This document shows, piece after piece, positions 26,979 through 35,822 of a stretch of 64,000 nt of DNA. The stretch is from an uncultured Erysipelotrichaceae bacterium. GTDB lineage: Bacteria; Bacillota_I; Bacilli_A; Erysipelotrichales; Coprobacillaceae. Below the pieces are notes generated by a model. That model made no database searches. It saw only the letters and a list, made by a program, of their open reading frames with translations, and was not told the DNA's origin. The translations under genes and the position numbers were made by a program. Position 1 is the stretch's first letter. Every line of letters starts with the position of its first letter. The stretch is taken from assembly GCA_900538465.1 (NCBI GenBank), contig UPXV01000002.1, forward strand, positions 1 through 64,000, written 5' to 3'.

Positions 26979-27424
26979 AATGATTTTTCCATACATACAC
27001 AAATAGAATCTCCTACAAAATCACCAAAATTATCAACCAAATGATAACCACATTTTTCATAAAACAAAATGTTATCTTGCATATCACATCCTGTTTCTAA
27101 TTGTGCTATTTTATAACCATGAAAGAAGGCATGTCTTTCTAATGCTTTTAATAAGGAAGAAGCAACTTTTTGACGACGATATTGTTTTTCAACAAACATT
27201 CTTTTGATTTCAATTGTCTTTTGATCAATGATTTTATAACATCCACATCCAATCGCAAGTTTCCCGTCATAACACACCAGTGCATAAGCCATCTTTGACA
27301 ATTGGTGAAATGACTGATATCCATTAGCTATATCTTTTCCCCATTGTTCTTCAAAGAAACAATCCAATTTTCTAACTAATTTCAACAAATCAGGATGATT
27401 AGTTGGTACTTCTTCTATTCTCAT
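26966..27424 (-). CDS. GNAT acetyltransferase
   Basis: 152 residues of a compact N-acetyltransferase domain: KLAIGCGCYKI, IDQKTIEIKRMFVEKQYRRQKVASSLL (acetyl-CoA site, YRRQKVA variant of Q/RxxGxG/A), LETGCDMQDNILFYEKCGYHLV. The substrate is unknown. The start at 27424 follows a GGTGAAG site; the frame extends upstream without a site. It follows the C39-like peptidase gene by about 30 bp and may share its transcript. Confidence 0.82.
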   Translation of the reverse strand: MRIEEVPTNHPDLLKLVRKLDCFFEEQWGKDIANGYQSFHQLSKMAYALVCYDGKLAIGCGCYKIIDQKTIEIKRMFVEKQYRRQKVASSLLKALERHAFFHGYKIAQLETGCDMQDNILFYEKCGYHLVDNFGDFVGDSICVCMEKSLNSD

Positions 27425-27456
27425 AAGCTTCACCTTCTTTTTATATGATAACATTT

Positions 27457-28209
27457 TTATAGACTATATGCCCATAAATTTTTGATTTGCGTTTTGATTT
27501 CATCAAAGCGATAACCTTTTTGACTTTTCAAACGACTATTAGGATCGTTGACATATATCAACCCATCTTTATATTCCCTTAAAACAATAAAATGACCTTC
27601 TGTTGTAAAAATACCTTGAGAAACACTACAAATTATTGGATGTCCTTGTTGTAATTCACTGATGATAAGATTTTCATCTAATGACAATTGTGTTACTTGT
27701 ATATCAAAATGTTGGGCAGCAGATGTCATAAAGTTCCATGATGTTCCTGCACTTTGATAATAACCATTTTGATAAGCATATTTAGCAATAAAATAAGGAT
27801 TATATCGTGGATTTTGTTTTAAGTAACTGACAACCATTGAAAAACATGTTGGTCCACATCCATTAATAGCTAACATCTCATCACCATAATAACGATAACC
27901 CCAACGTTTATCCCATTGTAACAAAAGTGGAATTCCACCTCTTTTTAAATCTTTTTCTAAACTCATAGAAAGGTTTTGATTACGTTGTGGGTATTCTGCA
28001 ACAAAATCAATAGCTTCTTCATTTCTCATGGCTAGTTTTAATAATGCTGGGGGATAATCATTTTGATGATCAACTATCTTTTGCCAAGAAGATGATTGAT
28101 GAGCTTTTGCATTCAAAGGTATCTCTTCTTTAAAAACCAAATGATCTAAAAATAATATCATAAAAGGAATCAATAAAATAATAAGACCTATCATCCATTT
28201 TCTTTTCAT
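27457..28209 (-). CDS. Membrane-anchored C39-like cysteine peptidase
   Basis: 250 residues: an N-terminal signal anchor (about 5-22), a linker region, and a papain-like C39_2 domain. The catalytic Cys118 lies in NGCGPTCFSM, with the His in GHFIVL near residue 207 and Asp/Asn in VNDPNS. Such stand-alone extracellular C39-like proteins cleave peptides or serve in cell-wall processes; the substrate is unknown. There is no ABC transporter domain, so it is not a bacteriocin exporter. It sits downstream of the second two-component system, after that system's terminator. Confidence 0.82.
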   Translation of the reverse strand: MKRKWMIGLIILLIPFMILFLDHLVFKEEIPLNAKAHQSSSWQKIVDHQNDYPPALLKLAMRNEEAIDFVAEYPQRNQNLSMSLEKDLKRGGIPLLLQWDKRWGYRYYGDEMLAINGCGPTCFSMVVSYLKQNPRYNPYFIAKYAYQNGYYQSAGTSWNFMTSAAQHFDIQVTQLSLDENLIISELQQGHPIICSVSQGIFTTEGHFIVLREYKDGLIYVNDPNSRLKSQKGYRFDEIKTQIKNLWAYSL

Positions 28210-28239
28210 ACTTTTTCACCTCAAGGATAGTATAAAGTA

Positions 28240-28270
28240 GAAAAAAAGAGATTTATTTAAAAATCTCTTA
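28240..28270 (-). terminator. Terminator of the second two-component operon
   Basis: The stem AGAGATTT / AAATCTCT with a six-base loop and TTTTTT on the minus strand, just after the kinase stop. Confidence 0.78.
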
Positions 28271-28278
28271 AGAATTTC

Positions 28279-29379
28279 TTAATATTGATTTTGAAAAGGA
28301 ATCATGACTTCAAATGTTGTGATATTTTGATGACTTTCTACTTTAATGAATCCTTGATGTTGTTCAACTATCATTTTGGCAATAGATAATCCTAAACCAG
28401 ATCCTCCCGTTGAAGAAGAACGTGATTCATCTAAACGATAGAATTGTTCAAATAATAAAGGTAATTTATCTTGTGGAATTGTTGGTCCACTATTTCTAAA
28501 TAAAATATGTGAATACATTTGATCTTCAAAAGCTTCTATTGTAATTGTTGATTTTTCATCACCATAATAAAATGCATTTTTTAAAATATTATTAAAAACT
28601 CTCGCAATTTTATTTGAATCAGCATAAATCATCATTCCTTCACTGACAAAGATGTCAATCTTTTGTTGTTTTTGATTCATAATAGGATAGAATTCTTCTT
28701 TCATTTGTTCAAGCAAATAATCTAAATGAATACTTTCTAAATGAATAGGACTATATGTTTGATTTAATTTGGCAATATCAAAGAATTCATTGATTAAATT
28801 TTCTAAGCGATAGGCTTTTTCTAATGTCATATGTGTATATTTTTTTTGTAAATCAGTAGGTAAATCATTATTTTCATCTAATAAACACAAATAACCAATA
28901 ACTGATGCGAGTGGGGTTTTGATATCATGTGCCAAATAAGCAATCATATCGACTTTATGTTGAGCTTCTTGAATAGCTTTCTTTTCATTTTCAATACTTT
29001 CTTGTTTTAAAGCATTCAAATCCCCTTCTAATTCTTGTAAAGATTCATCTAAAACAATTCTTTGATCATCTTTTTGAAATAAAATTTTCATTTGAGAAAA
29101 AACTTGAGATATTTTTTGAATCGCATAAATTTCCACAATTAAAGAATTCAACAACAATGCAACTAACATCGTCATAAAAACAAATGCTGTTTGATTCTTC
29201 AATATAAAATTAGCAAAATCCCATCCAAAAACATCTTGAATAAAATTAATCACAGCACCATTATAAAAATTATCCAAACAAAAATAAAACAACAACATAA
29301 TCACAATAGAAATAAAAGCAATCAAAATATGTCTTTTTAAAATTTCCTTTTGAAATTTTCTTGTATAATCTTTAGCCAA
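28279..29379 (-). CDS. Sensor histidine kinase, VanS-like architecture
   Basis: About 366 residues. Two TMs (about 18-42 and 66-92) enclosing a short outside loop, a HAMP-like helix, the H-box AYLAHDIKTPLASV, the N-box FNNILKNAFYYG and G-boxes RNSGPTI and GLGLSIAKMIV. I choose a TTG start at 29379: it overlaps the regulator stop by 8 bp (TTGGCTAA) and has GGGAGTGG upstream, while the first ATG of the frame lies deep inside the regulator gene. It probably senses an envelope signal. Confidence 0.85.
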   Translation of the reverse strand: MAKDYTRKFQKEILKRHILIAFISIVIMLLFYFCLDNFYNGAVINFIQDVFGWDFANFILKNQTAFVFMTMLVALLLNSLIVEIYAIQKISQVFSQMKILFQKDDQRIVLDESLQELEGDLNALKQESIENEKKAIQEAQHKVDMIAYLAHDIKTPLASVIGYLCLLDENNDLPTDLQKKYTHMTLEKAYRLENLINEFFDIAKLNQTYSPIHLESIHLDYLLEQMKEEFYPIMNQKQQKIDIFVSEGMMIYADSNKIARVFNNILKNAFYYGDEKSTITIEAFEDQMYSHILFRNSGPTIPQDKLPLLFEQFYRLDESRSSSTGGSGLGLSIAKMIVEQHQGFIKVESHQNITTFEVMIPFQNQY

Positions 29380-30052
29380 TTTTATAACCCACTCCCCATA
29401 CTGTTTGAATATATTTTGGATTCTCAGCACTATCCTTCATCTTTTCTCTTAAATGACGAATATGAACCATAATCGAACTACTAGAATTGGTATAATACTT
29501 TTCACCCCATAAATCTTGAAAAATCTGATCAACTGTTACAACTTTTCCTTTGTTTTCACAAAGTAACCAAAGAATAGAAAATTCTGTTGGTGTTAAAGAT
29601 AAAACTTCATTATTTAATAAACATTGATGATTATCTTGATCGATTGTTAGCGCTCCTATAGTAATGACTTTTTCTTTTTGATGAGGTGTCATCATCTTAT
29701 AACGACGAAGCTGAGCTTTCACTCTTGCGATTAATTCAAGCGGACGAAAAGGTTTGGTGACGTAATCATCGGCACCTATTGTTAAACCTGTGATTTTATC
29801 AATCTCTGTTTCCTTAGCTGTTAACATAATAATTGGAAACGTATAGGATTCTCTTATTTTTTGACAAATTGTTAAACCATCAATATCTGGTAACATAATA
29901 TCTAAGATGGCTAAATCTATTTCATTGTCTTCCACACATTTTAAAGCTTCACAACCTGTATAATATTTATAAACCTCATAACCTTCATTTTTTAAATAAA
30001 GTTCCACTAAATCTGCAATTTCTTTTTCATCATCAACAACCAATACCTTCAT
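29372..30052 (-). CDS. OmpR-family response regulator, VanR-like
   Basis: 226 residues: receiver (VVDDE, Asp in AILDIMLPDIDG, Lys in DYVTKPF) plus winged helix ending IQTVWGVGYKIG. The start MKVLVVDD at 30052 follows GGGAGGTG. Pairs with the downstream kinase. Target genes are unknown; the nearest candidates are the C39-like peptidase and GNAT genes behind it. Confidence 0.9.
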   Translation of the reverse strand: MKVLVVDDEKEIADLVELYLKNEGYEVYKYYTGCEALKCVEDNEIDLAILDIMLPDIDGLTICQKIRESYTFPIIMLTAKETEIDKITGLTIGADDYVTKPFRPLELIARVKAQLRRYKMMTPHQKEKVITIGALTIDQDNHQCLLNNEVLSLTPTEFSILWLLCENKGKVVTVDQIFQDLWGEKYYTNSSSSIMVHIRHLREKMKDSAENPKYIQTVWGVGYKIG

Positions 30053-30118
30053 TTCACATACACCTCCCATTTTCTCCATTATAATACAATATTCGTGTGA
30101 ATTTATTAAGAAACTCTT

Positions 30119-30147
30119 AAGAAAAAAAGGATTTCCTACAAATCCTT
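30119..30147 (-). terminator. Terminator of the Cof-type phosphatase gene
   Basis: The stem AAAGGATTT / AAATCCTTT with a five-base loop overlaps the stop and is followed by a T-run on the minus strand. Confidence 0.78.
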
Positions 30148-30996
30148 TAAAATCATCTCAATCGCTTGGGCAAATCCATCATCTTGACAATCAGCAACAA
30201 CACGATAAGCCAAATCTTGAATTTCCTTATGTGCATTTGCTGGAGCAAATGAATATGGGAAATGTTGAAATAAAGTAAGATCATTCATCCCATCCCCTAA
30301 GACAGCAATGTCTTCCTTTTTTATGTTTTTTAACTTCGCAACTTTTTCTAAAATTAATCCTTTTTGAGCATTTTCATCTGTCACTTCAACATTATCATCA
30401 AAAGATGATAAATAAGAAATCGTTGGAATATGAGCAAGTATTTCTTTGGTTGGAGCGATTTTGCTTGCATCTAAGGAAAAAGCTTCAACTTTAATAATTT
30501 CTAAATCGCTTTGTAAAAAGGCATCAACATCATCTATCTTTTGAAGATGATTACAAGGTGATGCAACAAAAGGACCATTATCAAAATAATCCCCTCGACA
30601 ATTTCCAAAACGTCTTATTCCTCTTTCAATAAATTGGTTTTGAACAAAATGTGGCTCATATCCAGTATAGAAACCTTGCGTTGTAAAAACCATATAGGGA
30701 ATATGGGCATCTTCAAATATTTTCACAACATCTTTATACACGTGTTTATTCATATAACAACTCATCAAGATATTTCCTTTATCGTCACAATATTGAGCGC
30801 CATTTCCCAAAATAGCATTACATTTGATTTGATATTGGTCCAAGATTGAACGCACTCCATAATAATCACGTCCTGATGCAATTACAAATTCTATTCCCTT
30901 TTCTTGTAGTTGTTGGATTGCTTTTAAATTTGCAGGAGAAATTCCACTGCTATGATTTATTAAAGTCCCATCCATATCACTGACAACCCATTTCAT
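30136..30996 (-). CDS. HAD superfamily Cof-type sugar/cofactor phosphatase
   Basis: 286 residues, class IIB HAD hydrolase. Motif I DMDGTLINH at the N-terminus (nucleophile and acid Asp), motif II VIASGRDYYG, cap domain about 85-190, motif III KGLILEKVAK, motif IV GDGMNDLTL. Members dephosphorylate sugar phosphates or PLP-like compounds; specificity cannot be read. The ATG at 30996 is preceded by AAGGAGAG. Monocistronic, divergent from hsp20. Confidence 0.88.
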   Translation of the reverse strand: MKWVVSDMDGTLINHSSGISPANLKAIQQLQEKGIEFVIASGRDYYGVRSILDQYQIKCNAILGNGAQYCDDKGNILMSCYMNKHVYKDVVKIFEDAHIPYMVFTTQGFYTGYEPHFVQNQFIERGIRRFGNCRGDYFDNGPFVASPCNHLQKIDDVDAFLQSDLEIIKVEAFSLDASKIAPTKEILAHIPTISYLSSFDDNVEVTDENAQKGLILEKVAKLKNIKKEDIAVLGDGMNDLTLFQHFPYSFAPANAHKEIQDLAYRVVADCQDDGFAQAIEMILKDL

Positions 30997-31070
30997 AATT
31001 TCACTCTCCTTGTTTTTTAGCATAGCATAATTCTTTTTAAAATACCTATATTTACAAATTTATAAAATTT

Positions 31071-31112
31071 TTAGCACTCGATTGTTGACAGTGCTAAAAA
31101 TAGTGCTATAAT
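31071..31112 (+). promoter_or_regulatory. CIRCE operator overlapping a consensus promoter (HrcA site)
   Basis: TTAGCACTC (31071-31079), a nine-base spacer and CAGTGCTAA (31089-31097) match the CIRCE inverted repeat except for one base. A perfect promoter, TTGACA (31085-31090), 16 bp, TATAAT (31107-31112), overlaps it. The heat-shock repressor HrcA should therefore control the Hsp20 gene. HrcA itself is not in the window. Confidence 0.9.
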
Positions 31113-31213
31113 ATAAGTGTAGTTAGGAGATAGCTTCTAACAAGGTAGTTAATTTCATTTCCCAGCGTGATAAACTGAGAGTTATTTGGTTAAAATAAAA
31201 AAAGAAAGAGGCG

Positions 31214-31627
31214 ATGTATATGAAATTCCTACCTGCATTTAATGATATGTTTGATGATTTATTCCGTGATCCATTTGATTATTCATCTGTTGATGCTATG
31301 CGTACAGATATTGTAGAAAAGGATGGTCAATATTTAATGAATATGGAACTTCCTGGATACAAAAAAGAAGATATTCAAATGGAATTAAAAGATGGTTATT
31401 TATTGATTAGTGCTACAAAAGACATTAACAATGAAGAAAAAGATTCTGAAGGTCACGTGATTAGACGTGAACGTTATAGTGGTAGTTGCAATCGTAGTTT
31501 CTATGTTGGTGAAGGTATTAAGGAAGAAGATATTAAGGCATCATTTGATAATGGTGAATTAAAGATTAATATTCCTATTAGTTCTACACCACAAGTTGAA
31601 GAAAAGAAATTTATCCCTATAGATTAA
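31214..31627 (+). CDS. Small heat-shock protein Hsp20 (alpha-crystallin family)
   Basis: An ATP-independent holdase chaperone that keeps unfolding proteins soluble. 137 residues: short N-terminal arm (LPAFNDMFDDLFRDPF), alpha-crystallin domain with LPGYKKEDI, RRERYSGSCNRSFYV and DNGELKINIP, and a C-terminal tail. The start is either the ATG at 31214 or the one at 31220 two codons later; AGAGGCG lies before both. The roughly 100-nt leader holds a small hairpin (31121-31140). Regulated by the CIRCE operator. Confidence 0.92.
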   Translation: MYMKFLPAFNDMFDDLFRDPFDYSSVDAMRTDIVEKDGQYLMNMELPGYKKEDIQMELKDGYLLISATKDINNEEKDSEGHVIRRERYSGSCNRSFYVGEGIKEEDIKASFDNGELKINIPISSTPQVEEKKFIPID

Positions 31628-31630
31628 TGA

Positions 31631-31657
31631 AAACAGCTGGAGACCCAGCTGTTTTTT
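31631..31657. terminator. Terminator between hsp20 and the anti-sigma gene
   Basis: The stem AAAACAGCTGG / CCAGCTGTTTT with an AGAC loop and T-run. It serves the plus strand and overlaps the end of the convergent gene. Confidence 0.85.
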
Positions 31658-33026
31658 AATCATCAATTTCTTTATGATGTTTTAAAATTGTACCATTTGT
31701 AGCATCAATCTTATACTCATATTCAATATGATCCTTAGTAAAAGAAACTTCATAATATTGATTCTTAAAATCAACATCTATATCATGAACCTGTGAAATC
31801 GAAAAACCAGCATGGCTGATAGCTTTTTGCTTAGCCTCTTCACTTGTGATTTGAGATGAAGGTAATTCTTTCTTCTTGCTTTCTAGAATTTGACCTTGTT
31901 GATTGATTGTATACTCATAGTGACAATGATCACTTGTAAATTCTATTTCATATTCAATTTGATTATCATCAATATCTTTTTTACATTGATAATTTTCAGT
32001 TGTTTTCACATATGCATGTTGTAAAGCAATTGTTTTGGCTTGACTTTCACTTATAGACAAAGAAGATGAATTATGATGGTTGTGATGATTTGAGGTTTGG
32101 TTTTCATTTTCTTTCTTTAGAATTTTTCCAGTTAAAGCATCAATATCATATTCATATTCTTGATTATTTTTAGAAAATTCTACTTCATAAATCATTTGAC
32201 CATCATCAAAATCTAATTCTACTTTTTTAAAAACGGGTTGAGAAACATTGGCATCAAGACAAGCTATTTCTTTGGCTTTTTCTTTACCAATATATTGTTC
32301 TTCACTGACTGTTCCACTCATGTGTACATCAATATGATTGTTGTGTAATAAAATATTTAAATCATTCATAGATAAATCTTTTAATTGTTCAAATGTATAA
32401 AGATTATTTTTTTGAATAAGCTGTTGAATAACTTCTGCTTTGCCTATAGAAATATTGTATTGTTTGGCAAGTTGATTTAATTGATTTTGTTCATCTATTG
32501 TTTGAGAAACAATCGCCCCTTGAACATCACTGGCTTTTAAATATTCATCTATATGCAGTGATAACGTTTGTCTAAGTTTTTCATTCTCACGAGGATGATC
32601 TCCAACAACAGAAATCAATAAAGAATTCTTTAATTCATCAATATATCCTTCCTTTAACATAGAGCCAATCAAGGCATTGACACCAACTTCAATGTCACTC
32701 CCTTCGAGTTTCATATCACCAATAATTTTTTTGGCATCATCATTATTGGCAATGACTTTGACAATACGTTGTTTGTGATCAATATCTAAAGCCAAACTTG
32801 GATTGACATCAATTCCTACTGTTGCCAGCACTTGATTTTGATTATGAAAAACGATAAAACTTATGACAACCACACATATTGTTGTCAATAAGAATGCATA
32901 ACGGTATTTTTTCTTTTTTCTTAGTGGTTCTATGTGAACATTTTCATTTCGATTCTTTACCTCTTCAATTAATGAATCATAAGAATCTGGTGTAATGCTT
33001 TCAAATGCATCATAAAGTCTCTTCAT
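31656..33026 (-). CDS. Anti-sigma factor with RsgI-like and PepSY domains
   Basis: 456 residues. A cytoplasmic N-terminal part (about 1-40) that should hold the sigma factor, one TM (about 46-62), an RsgI-like outside domain beginning VGIDVNPSLALDID (about 68-230), then three PepSY domains (about 250-310, 325-385, 395-456), each with a YEYDID/YEYTI-type ending such as EIEFTSDHCHYEYTI. PepSY domains often inhibit proteases or sense the cell envelope. The gene overlaps the upstream sigma gene by 17 bp, the usual sigma/anti-sigma arrangement. The signal is unknown. Confidence 0.85.
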   Translation of the reverse strand: MKRLYDAFESITPDSYDSLIEEVKNRNENVHIEPLRKKKKYRYAFLLTTICVVVISFIVFHNQNQVLATVGIDVNPSLALDIDHKQRIVKVIANNDDAKKIIGDMKLEGSDIEVGVNALIGSMLKEGYIDELKNSLLISVVGDHPRENEKLRQTLSLHIDEYLKASDVQGAIVSQTIDEQNQLNQLAKQYNISIGKAEVIQQLIQKNNLYTFEQLKDLSMNDLNILLHNNHIDVHMSGTVSEEQYIGKEKAKEIACLDANVSQPVFKKVELDFDDGQMIYEVEFSKNNQEYEYDIDALTGKILKKENENQTSNHHNHHNSSSLSISESQAKTIALQHAYVKTTENYQCKKDIDDNQIEYEIEFTSDHCHYEYTINQQGQILESKKKELPSSQITSEEAKQKAISHAGFSISQVHDIDVDFKNQYYEVSFTKDHIEYEYKIDATNGTILKHHKEIDD

Positions 33027-33540
33027 AGACTTGACCTCCTATTTCTTTCATTTTTTTCATTCCTCTACGATAACTTGATAATGAAGTGGCGAGTGGAATA
33101 TCTAAAAGATTTGCTATTTCATAATGTTTGAATCCCCATAAAGAATGCATAATAATGATTTGTCTTTCTTTTTCATTTAAAACTTCAAATAATTGTTCAA
33201 GATATAATTTGTTTTTGATATCCATATCTTGAGGAAAGGCACAGTTATCATCATATTCTTGATTGAGTTTCTTTCTTCTTAAGTAAAGATAGCTTTCATT
33301 TCTAGCAATTGTATATATCCATGCGAGTGGTTTTTTCATTGATTCATAGTGATGGCTTGCAAGATAAATTTTTATATATGTTTCTTGTAAAACATCACTA
33401 CTGTCATCATAATTTTTGACAATACTCATAATATATGCAAAAACAATTGTTTTTGTTTTGACATATAATTCATGAAAAGCAAACTCATTATGGGGAATAT
33501 CTAAGATGATTTGATCAATTTCTTTATTATCCATATGCAT
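33010..33540 (-). CDS. ECF-type RNA polymerase sigma factor
   Basis: 176 residues with region 2 (DDSSDVLQETYIKIYLASHHYESMKKPLAWIYTIARNES overall, DVLQETY core) and region 4 (LNEKERQIIIMHSLWGFKHYEIANLLDI, a helix-turn-helix). It probably transcribes its own operon and envelope genes when released by the downstream anti-sigma protein. The start at 33540 follows a weak GGGGAG. A second ATG two codons on is possible. Confidence 0.88.
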   Translation of the reverse strand: MHMDNKEIDQIILDIPHNEFAFHELYVKTKTIVFAYIMSIVKNYDDSSDVLQETYIKIYLASHHYESMKKPLAWIYTIARNESYLYLRRKKLNQEYDDNCAFPQDMDIKNKLYLEQLFEVLNEKERQIIIMHSLWGFKHYEIANLLDIPLATSLSSYRRGMKKMKEIGGQVYEETL

Positions 33541-33611
33541 ATGTCTCCCCTTTCACCTTATTAATGCGATTGATATTCAAATTATTGCATTTCTTTTTCC
33601 TTTTTTCAAAT

Positions 33612-33641
33612 AATATGAAAAAAAGTCACTTTTGAAGTGAC
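33612..33641 (-). terminator. Terminator of the MarR-TSUP operon
   Basis: The stem AGTCACTT / AAGTGACT with a three-base loop and TTTTTTTT on the minus strand. Confidence 0.82.
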
Positions 33642-34405
33642 TAAATGAATTTTGTAATAACCATTGCTAAACCAAGAATTGTTAAAACAACACCTGTTGC
33701 TTGATTAAGTTTTTTAGGTTCTGCTTTGTTTGCAAATAAGGCAGCAATTCTTGCACCAACGAGAGTTGCTATAATACAAACAATCAAAGCTTCTAAATTC
33801 GGCATACCACCTAAGGCAAAGTGTGAACAAGCCCCTGTAAATGCTGTAAAAGCCATGATAAAGACACTTGTTCCAACTGCTGTCTTTAATTCGTATTGAA
33901 GAACAGATGTTAAAATCAACAATAACATCATTCCTCCTCCAGCACCAATGAATCCACAAATAAATCCAATTAAGACACCACATAATAAAGATTGAATGAC
34001 CTTTTGTTTTTGTGTCTTTTCTTCTTGAGCTTCTTTGGTTGTCATAACGGGTCTTACAATAAACTTAATTCCAAGTAATAAAGTCATAAATACAGAAAAA
34101 TTTCCCATCGTTCCACTTGGCACAAGTGAAGCAATATAACTTCCGACAAGGGTAAAAACAAGAACACTCGCTAACATAACCAATCCATTTTTAACATCAA
34201 GATTTTTATGTTTTCCATACGTATAAGCTGAAATGGCTGAAGCCAAAACATCAGAAGCTAAAGATATTCCAACAGCTTCATAAGGATCAAAGCCTAAAAA
34301 TGTAATGAGCATTGGTGAAATAACAGCTGCAGCAGATAAACCTGCTAAGCCGGTTCCAATTCCTGCCCCCATTCCTGCAACAATATATATAAAATATGCA
34401 AACAT
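33641..34405 (-). CDS. TSUP (TauE/SafE) family permease
   Basis: 254 residues with about eight TMs in two homologous halves, each carrying the glycine-rich motif (GMGAGIGTGLAGLSAA near residue 11; GFICGFIGAGGGMMLL near 152) that defines TauE/SafE permeases for organosulfur or sulfite-like anions. The substrate is unknown. Its start codon overlaps the stop of the MarR gene (TAATG type), so the two form an operon controlled by that regulator. Confidence 0.88.
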   Translation of the reverse strand: MFAYFIYIVAGMGAGIGTGLAGLSAAAVISPMLITFLGFDPYEAVGISLASDVLASAISAYTYGKHKNLDVKNGLVMLASVLVFTLVGSYIASLVPSGTMGNFSVFMTLLLGIKFIVRPVMTTKEAQEEKTQKQKVIQSLLCGVLIGFICGFIGAGGGMMLLLILTSVLQYELKTAVGTSVFIMAFTAFTGACSHFALGGMPNLEALIVCIIATLVGARIAALFANKAEPKKLNQATGVVLTILGLAMVITKFI

Positions 34406-34836
34406 TATGATTTTGCCTCCTCTTCTTTAATGTTTTGATATATTTGTTTTAATAATTTTTGATAAAGTTCTTTTTCTTCTTTAGAAAAACCTTGAAATAA
34501 AATCTCACTAAATTGTTTTTGGACTTGAATTCCATCATCAATAATCTTTTGAGCACTTGCTTGCAACAACAAATGAGATTTTCTTTTATCATGCTCATCG
34601 ACAATAGCTTTTAAATAACCATCTTGAATTAATTTTTCAATTCCCATGGAAGCATGTGATTTACTTAATCCCCGTTGTTCAACAATGTCTTTTGCACTAT
34701 CAAATGTTGGATTGTTATATAAAAACAATAAAATATCTAATTCACTACGTGTCATTTGATATTTTTTCATCACATGCAAACAAAGATGATCATAAAGCTT
34801 TTTCATAGAGTGAATCATCTTCAATAGTTCTGTCAT
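34405..34836 (-). CDS. MarR-family transcriptional regulator
   Basis: 143 residues: dimerising ends and a winged helix (TRSELDILLFLYNNP, VEQRGLSKSHASMGIEKLIQDGYL, DEHDKRKSHLLL as the wing). It probably represses its own operon with the TSUP permease; a dyad fitting such a site overlaps the operon promoter. The ligand is unknown. Confidence 0.88.
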   Translation of the reverse strand: MTELLKMIHSMKKLYDHLCLHVMKKYQMTRSELDILLFLYNNPTFDSAKDIVEQRGLSKSHASMGIEKLIQDGYLKAIVDEHDKRKSHLLLQASAQKIIDDGIQVQKQFSEILFQGFSKEEKELYQKLLKQIYQNIKEEEAKS

Positions 34837-34850
34837 ACTTTCCTCCTAAT

Positions 34851-34896
34851 TAGTTCTATTTTGAACTATTATAATACAGAATATGATGATGGTCAA
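34851..34896 (-). promoter_or_regulatory. MarR operon promoter with overlapping operator dyad
   Basis: On the minus strand TTGACC (34896-34891), 17 bp, TATAAT (34873-34868). A TAGTTC-6-GAACTA dyad (34851-34868) abuts the -10 box at the expected start of transcription, a good place for autorepression. Confidence 0.7.
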
Positions 34897-34988
34897 CAAT
34901 TGAATTGGCTTTTGTCACATGTTTTTTCATAATATGAAAATATTTTTCTTTTTTCTACATTTTTTATTTATGGAACCATAGGACTTCA

Positions 34989-35017
34989 TTGACTTTAAAG
35001 CACTTTTGCCTTATAAT
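34989..35017 (+). promoter_or_regulatory. Promoter of the NifU-like/GGGtGRT operon
   Basis: TTGACT (34989-34994), a 17-bp spacer and TATAAT (35012-35017): a near-consensus, strong promoter. Confidence 0.8.
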
Positions 35018-35020
35018 CAC

Positions 35021-35101
35021 AGTAGGTGAATTCCTTCACCTGGAAAATAGGAAAATAGATATTTTTTCCTAAGTCCATGCTGTAATCATTTTGAGAAAAT
35101 G
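35021..35101 (+). promoter_or_regulatory. Structured 5' leader of the GGGtGRT operon
   Basis: The roughly 90-nt leader contains two hairpins: AGGTGAA-TTCC-TTCACCT (35024-35041) and TAGGAAAA / TTTTCCTA (35048-35071). It matches no riboswitch I know. It may be a stabilising or regulatory leader; neither hairpin looks like a terminator, and the first has no T-run. Confidence 0.4.
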
Positions 35102-35115
35102 AAAGGAGTAAAAAA

Positions 35116-35808
35116 ATGATTTATACAAAAGAAGTCGAAGAAATGTGCACTGTTGCACGCGGTGGAAATCATGGATGTGCTCCAATTCCTGAAGAAGGAA
35201 AATGGGTATATTCAAAAGAAATTAAAGATATTTCTGGTTTTACACATGGTATTGGATGGTGTGCTCCTCAACAAGGTGCATGTAAATTATCATTAAACGT
35301 AAAAGAAGGAATTATCGAAGAAGCATTAATTGAAACAATTGGATGCTCTGGTATGACTCACTCAGCTGCTATGGCAAGTGAAGCTTTAGTTGGTAAAACT
35401 TTATTAGAAGGTTTAAATACTGACTTAGTTTGTGATGCTATTAATACTGCAATGAGAGAATTATTCTTACAAATCGTTTATGGACGTAGCCAATCTGCTT
35501 TCTCTGAAGGTGGTTTATCTGTTGGTGCTGGTCTTGAAGATTTAGGTAAAGGTTTAAGAAGTATGGTTGGTACTGCTTATTCAACAAAATTAAAAGGACC
35601 TAGATATCTTGAATTAACTGAAGGATATATTAACAGAATCGCTTTAGATGATAATAATGAAATCATCGGTTACGAATTCATTAGTCTTGGTAGAATGATG
35701 GATATGATTAAAGCTGGAAAAGATGCAAATGAAGCATTAAAAGAAGCTACTGGAACTTATGGTAGATTTGATAATGCTGCTAAATACATCGATCCAAGAA
35801 AGGAATAA
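35116..35808 (+). CDS. NifU-like iron-sulfur cluster scaffold-type protein
   Basis: 230 residues with a NifU/IscU-like core: CAPQQGACKLSLNVKEGIIEEALIETIGCSGMTHSAAMASEALVG in outline, giving conserved Cys in GCAP, WCAP, ACK and GCSG motifs, then an extended C-terminal part. It is always found, as far as I know, beside the GGGtGRT gene, where it is annotated as a cluster-assembly scaffold-like protein. Function has not been established. The start at 35116 follows AAAGGAG; the codon use is that of a highly expressed gene, like its partner. Its stop overlaps the start region of the next gene. Confidence 0.82.
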   Translation: MIYTKEVEEMCTVARGGNHGCAPIPEEGKWVYSKEIKDISGFTHGIGWCAPQQGACKLSLNVKEGIIEEALIETIGCSGMTHSAAMASEALVGKTLLEGLNTDLVCDAINTAMRELFLQIVYGRSQSAFSEGGLSVGAGLEDLGKGLRSMVGTAYSTKLKGPRYLELTEGYINRIALDDNNEIIGYEFISLGRMMDMIKAGKDANEALKEATGTYGRFDNAAKYIDPRKE

Positions 35809-35822
35809 TGGAGGGTACGAAG

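Noticed and set aside
31121..31213. RNA thermometer in the hsp20 leader
   Set aside because: The only clear hairpin does not include the ribosome binding site, and CIRCE already explains heat control; I could not support a ROSE or fourU element.
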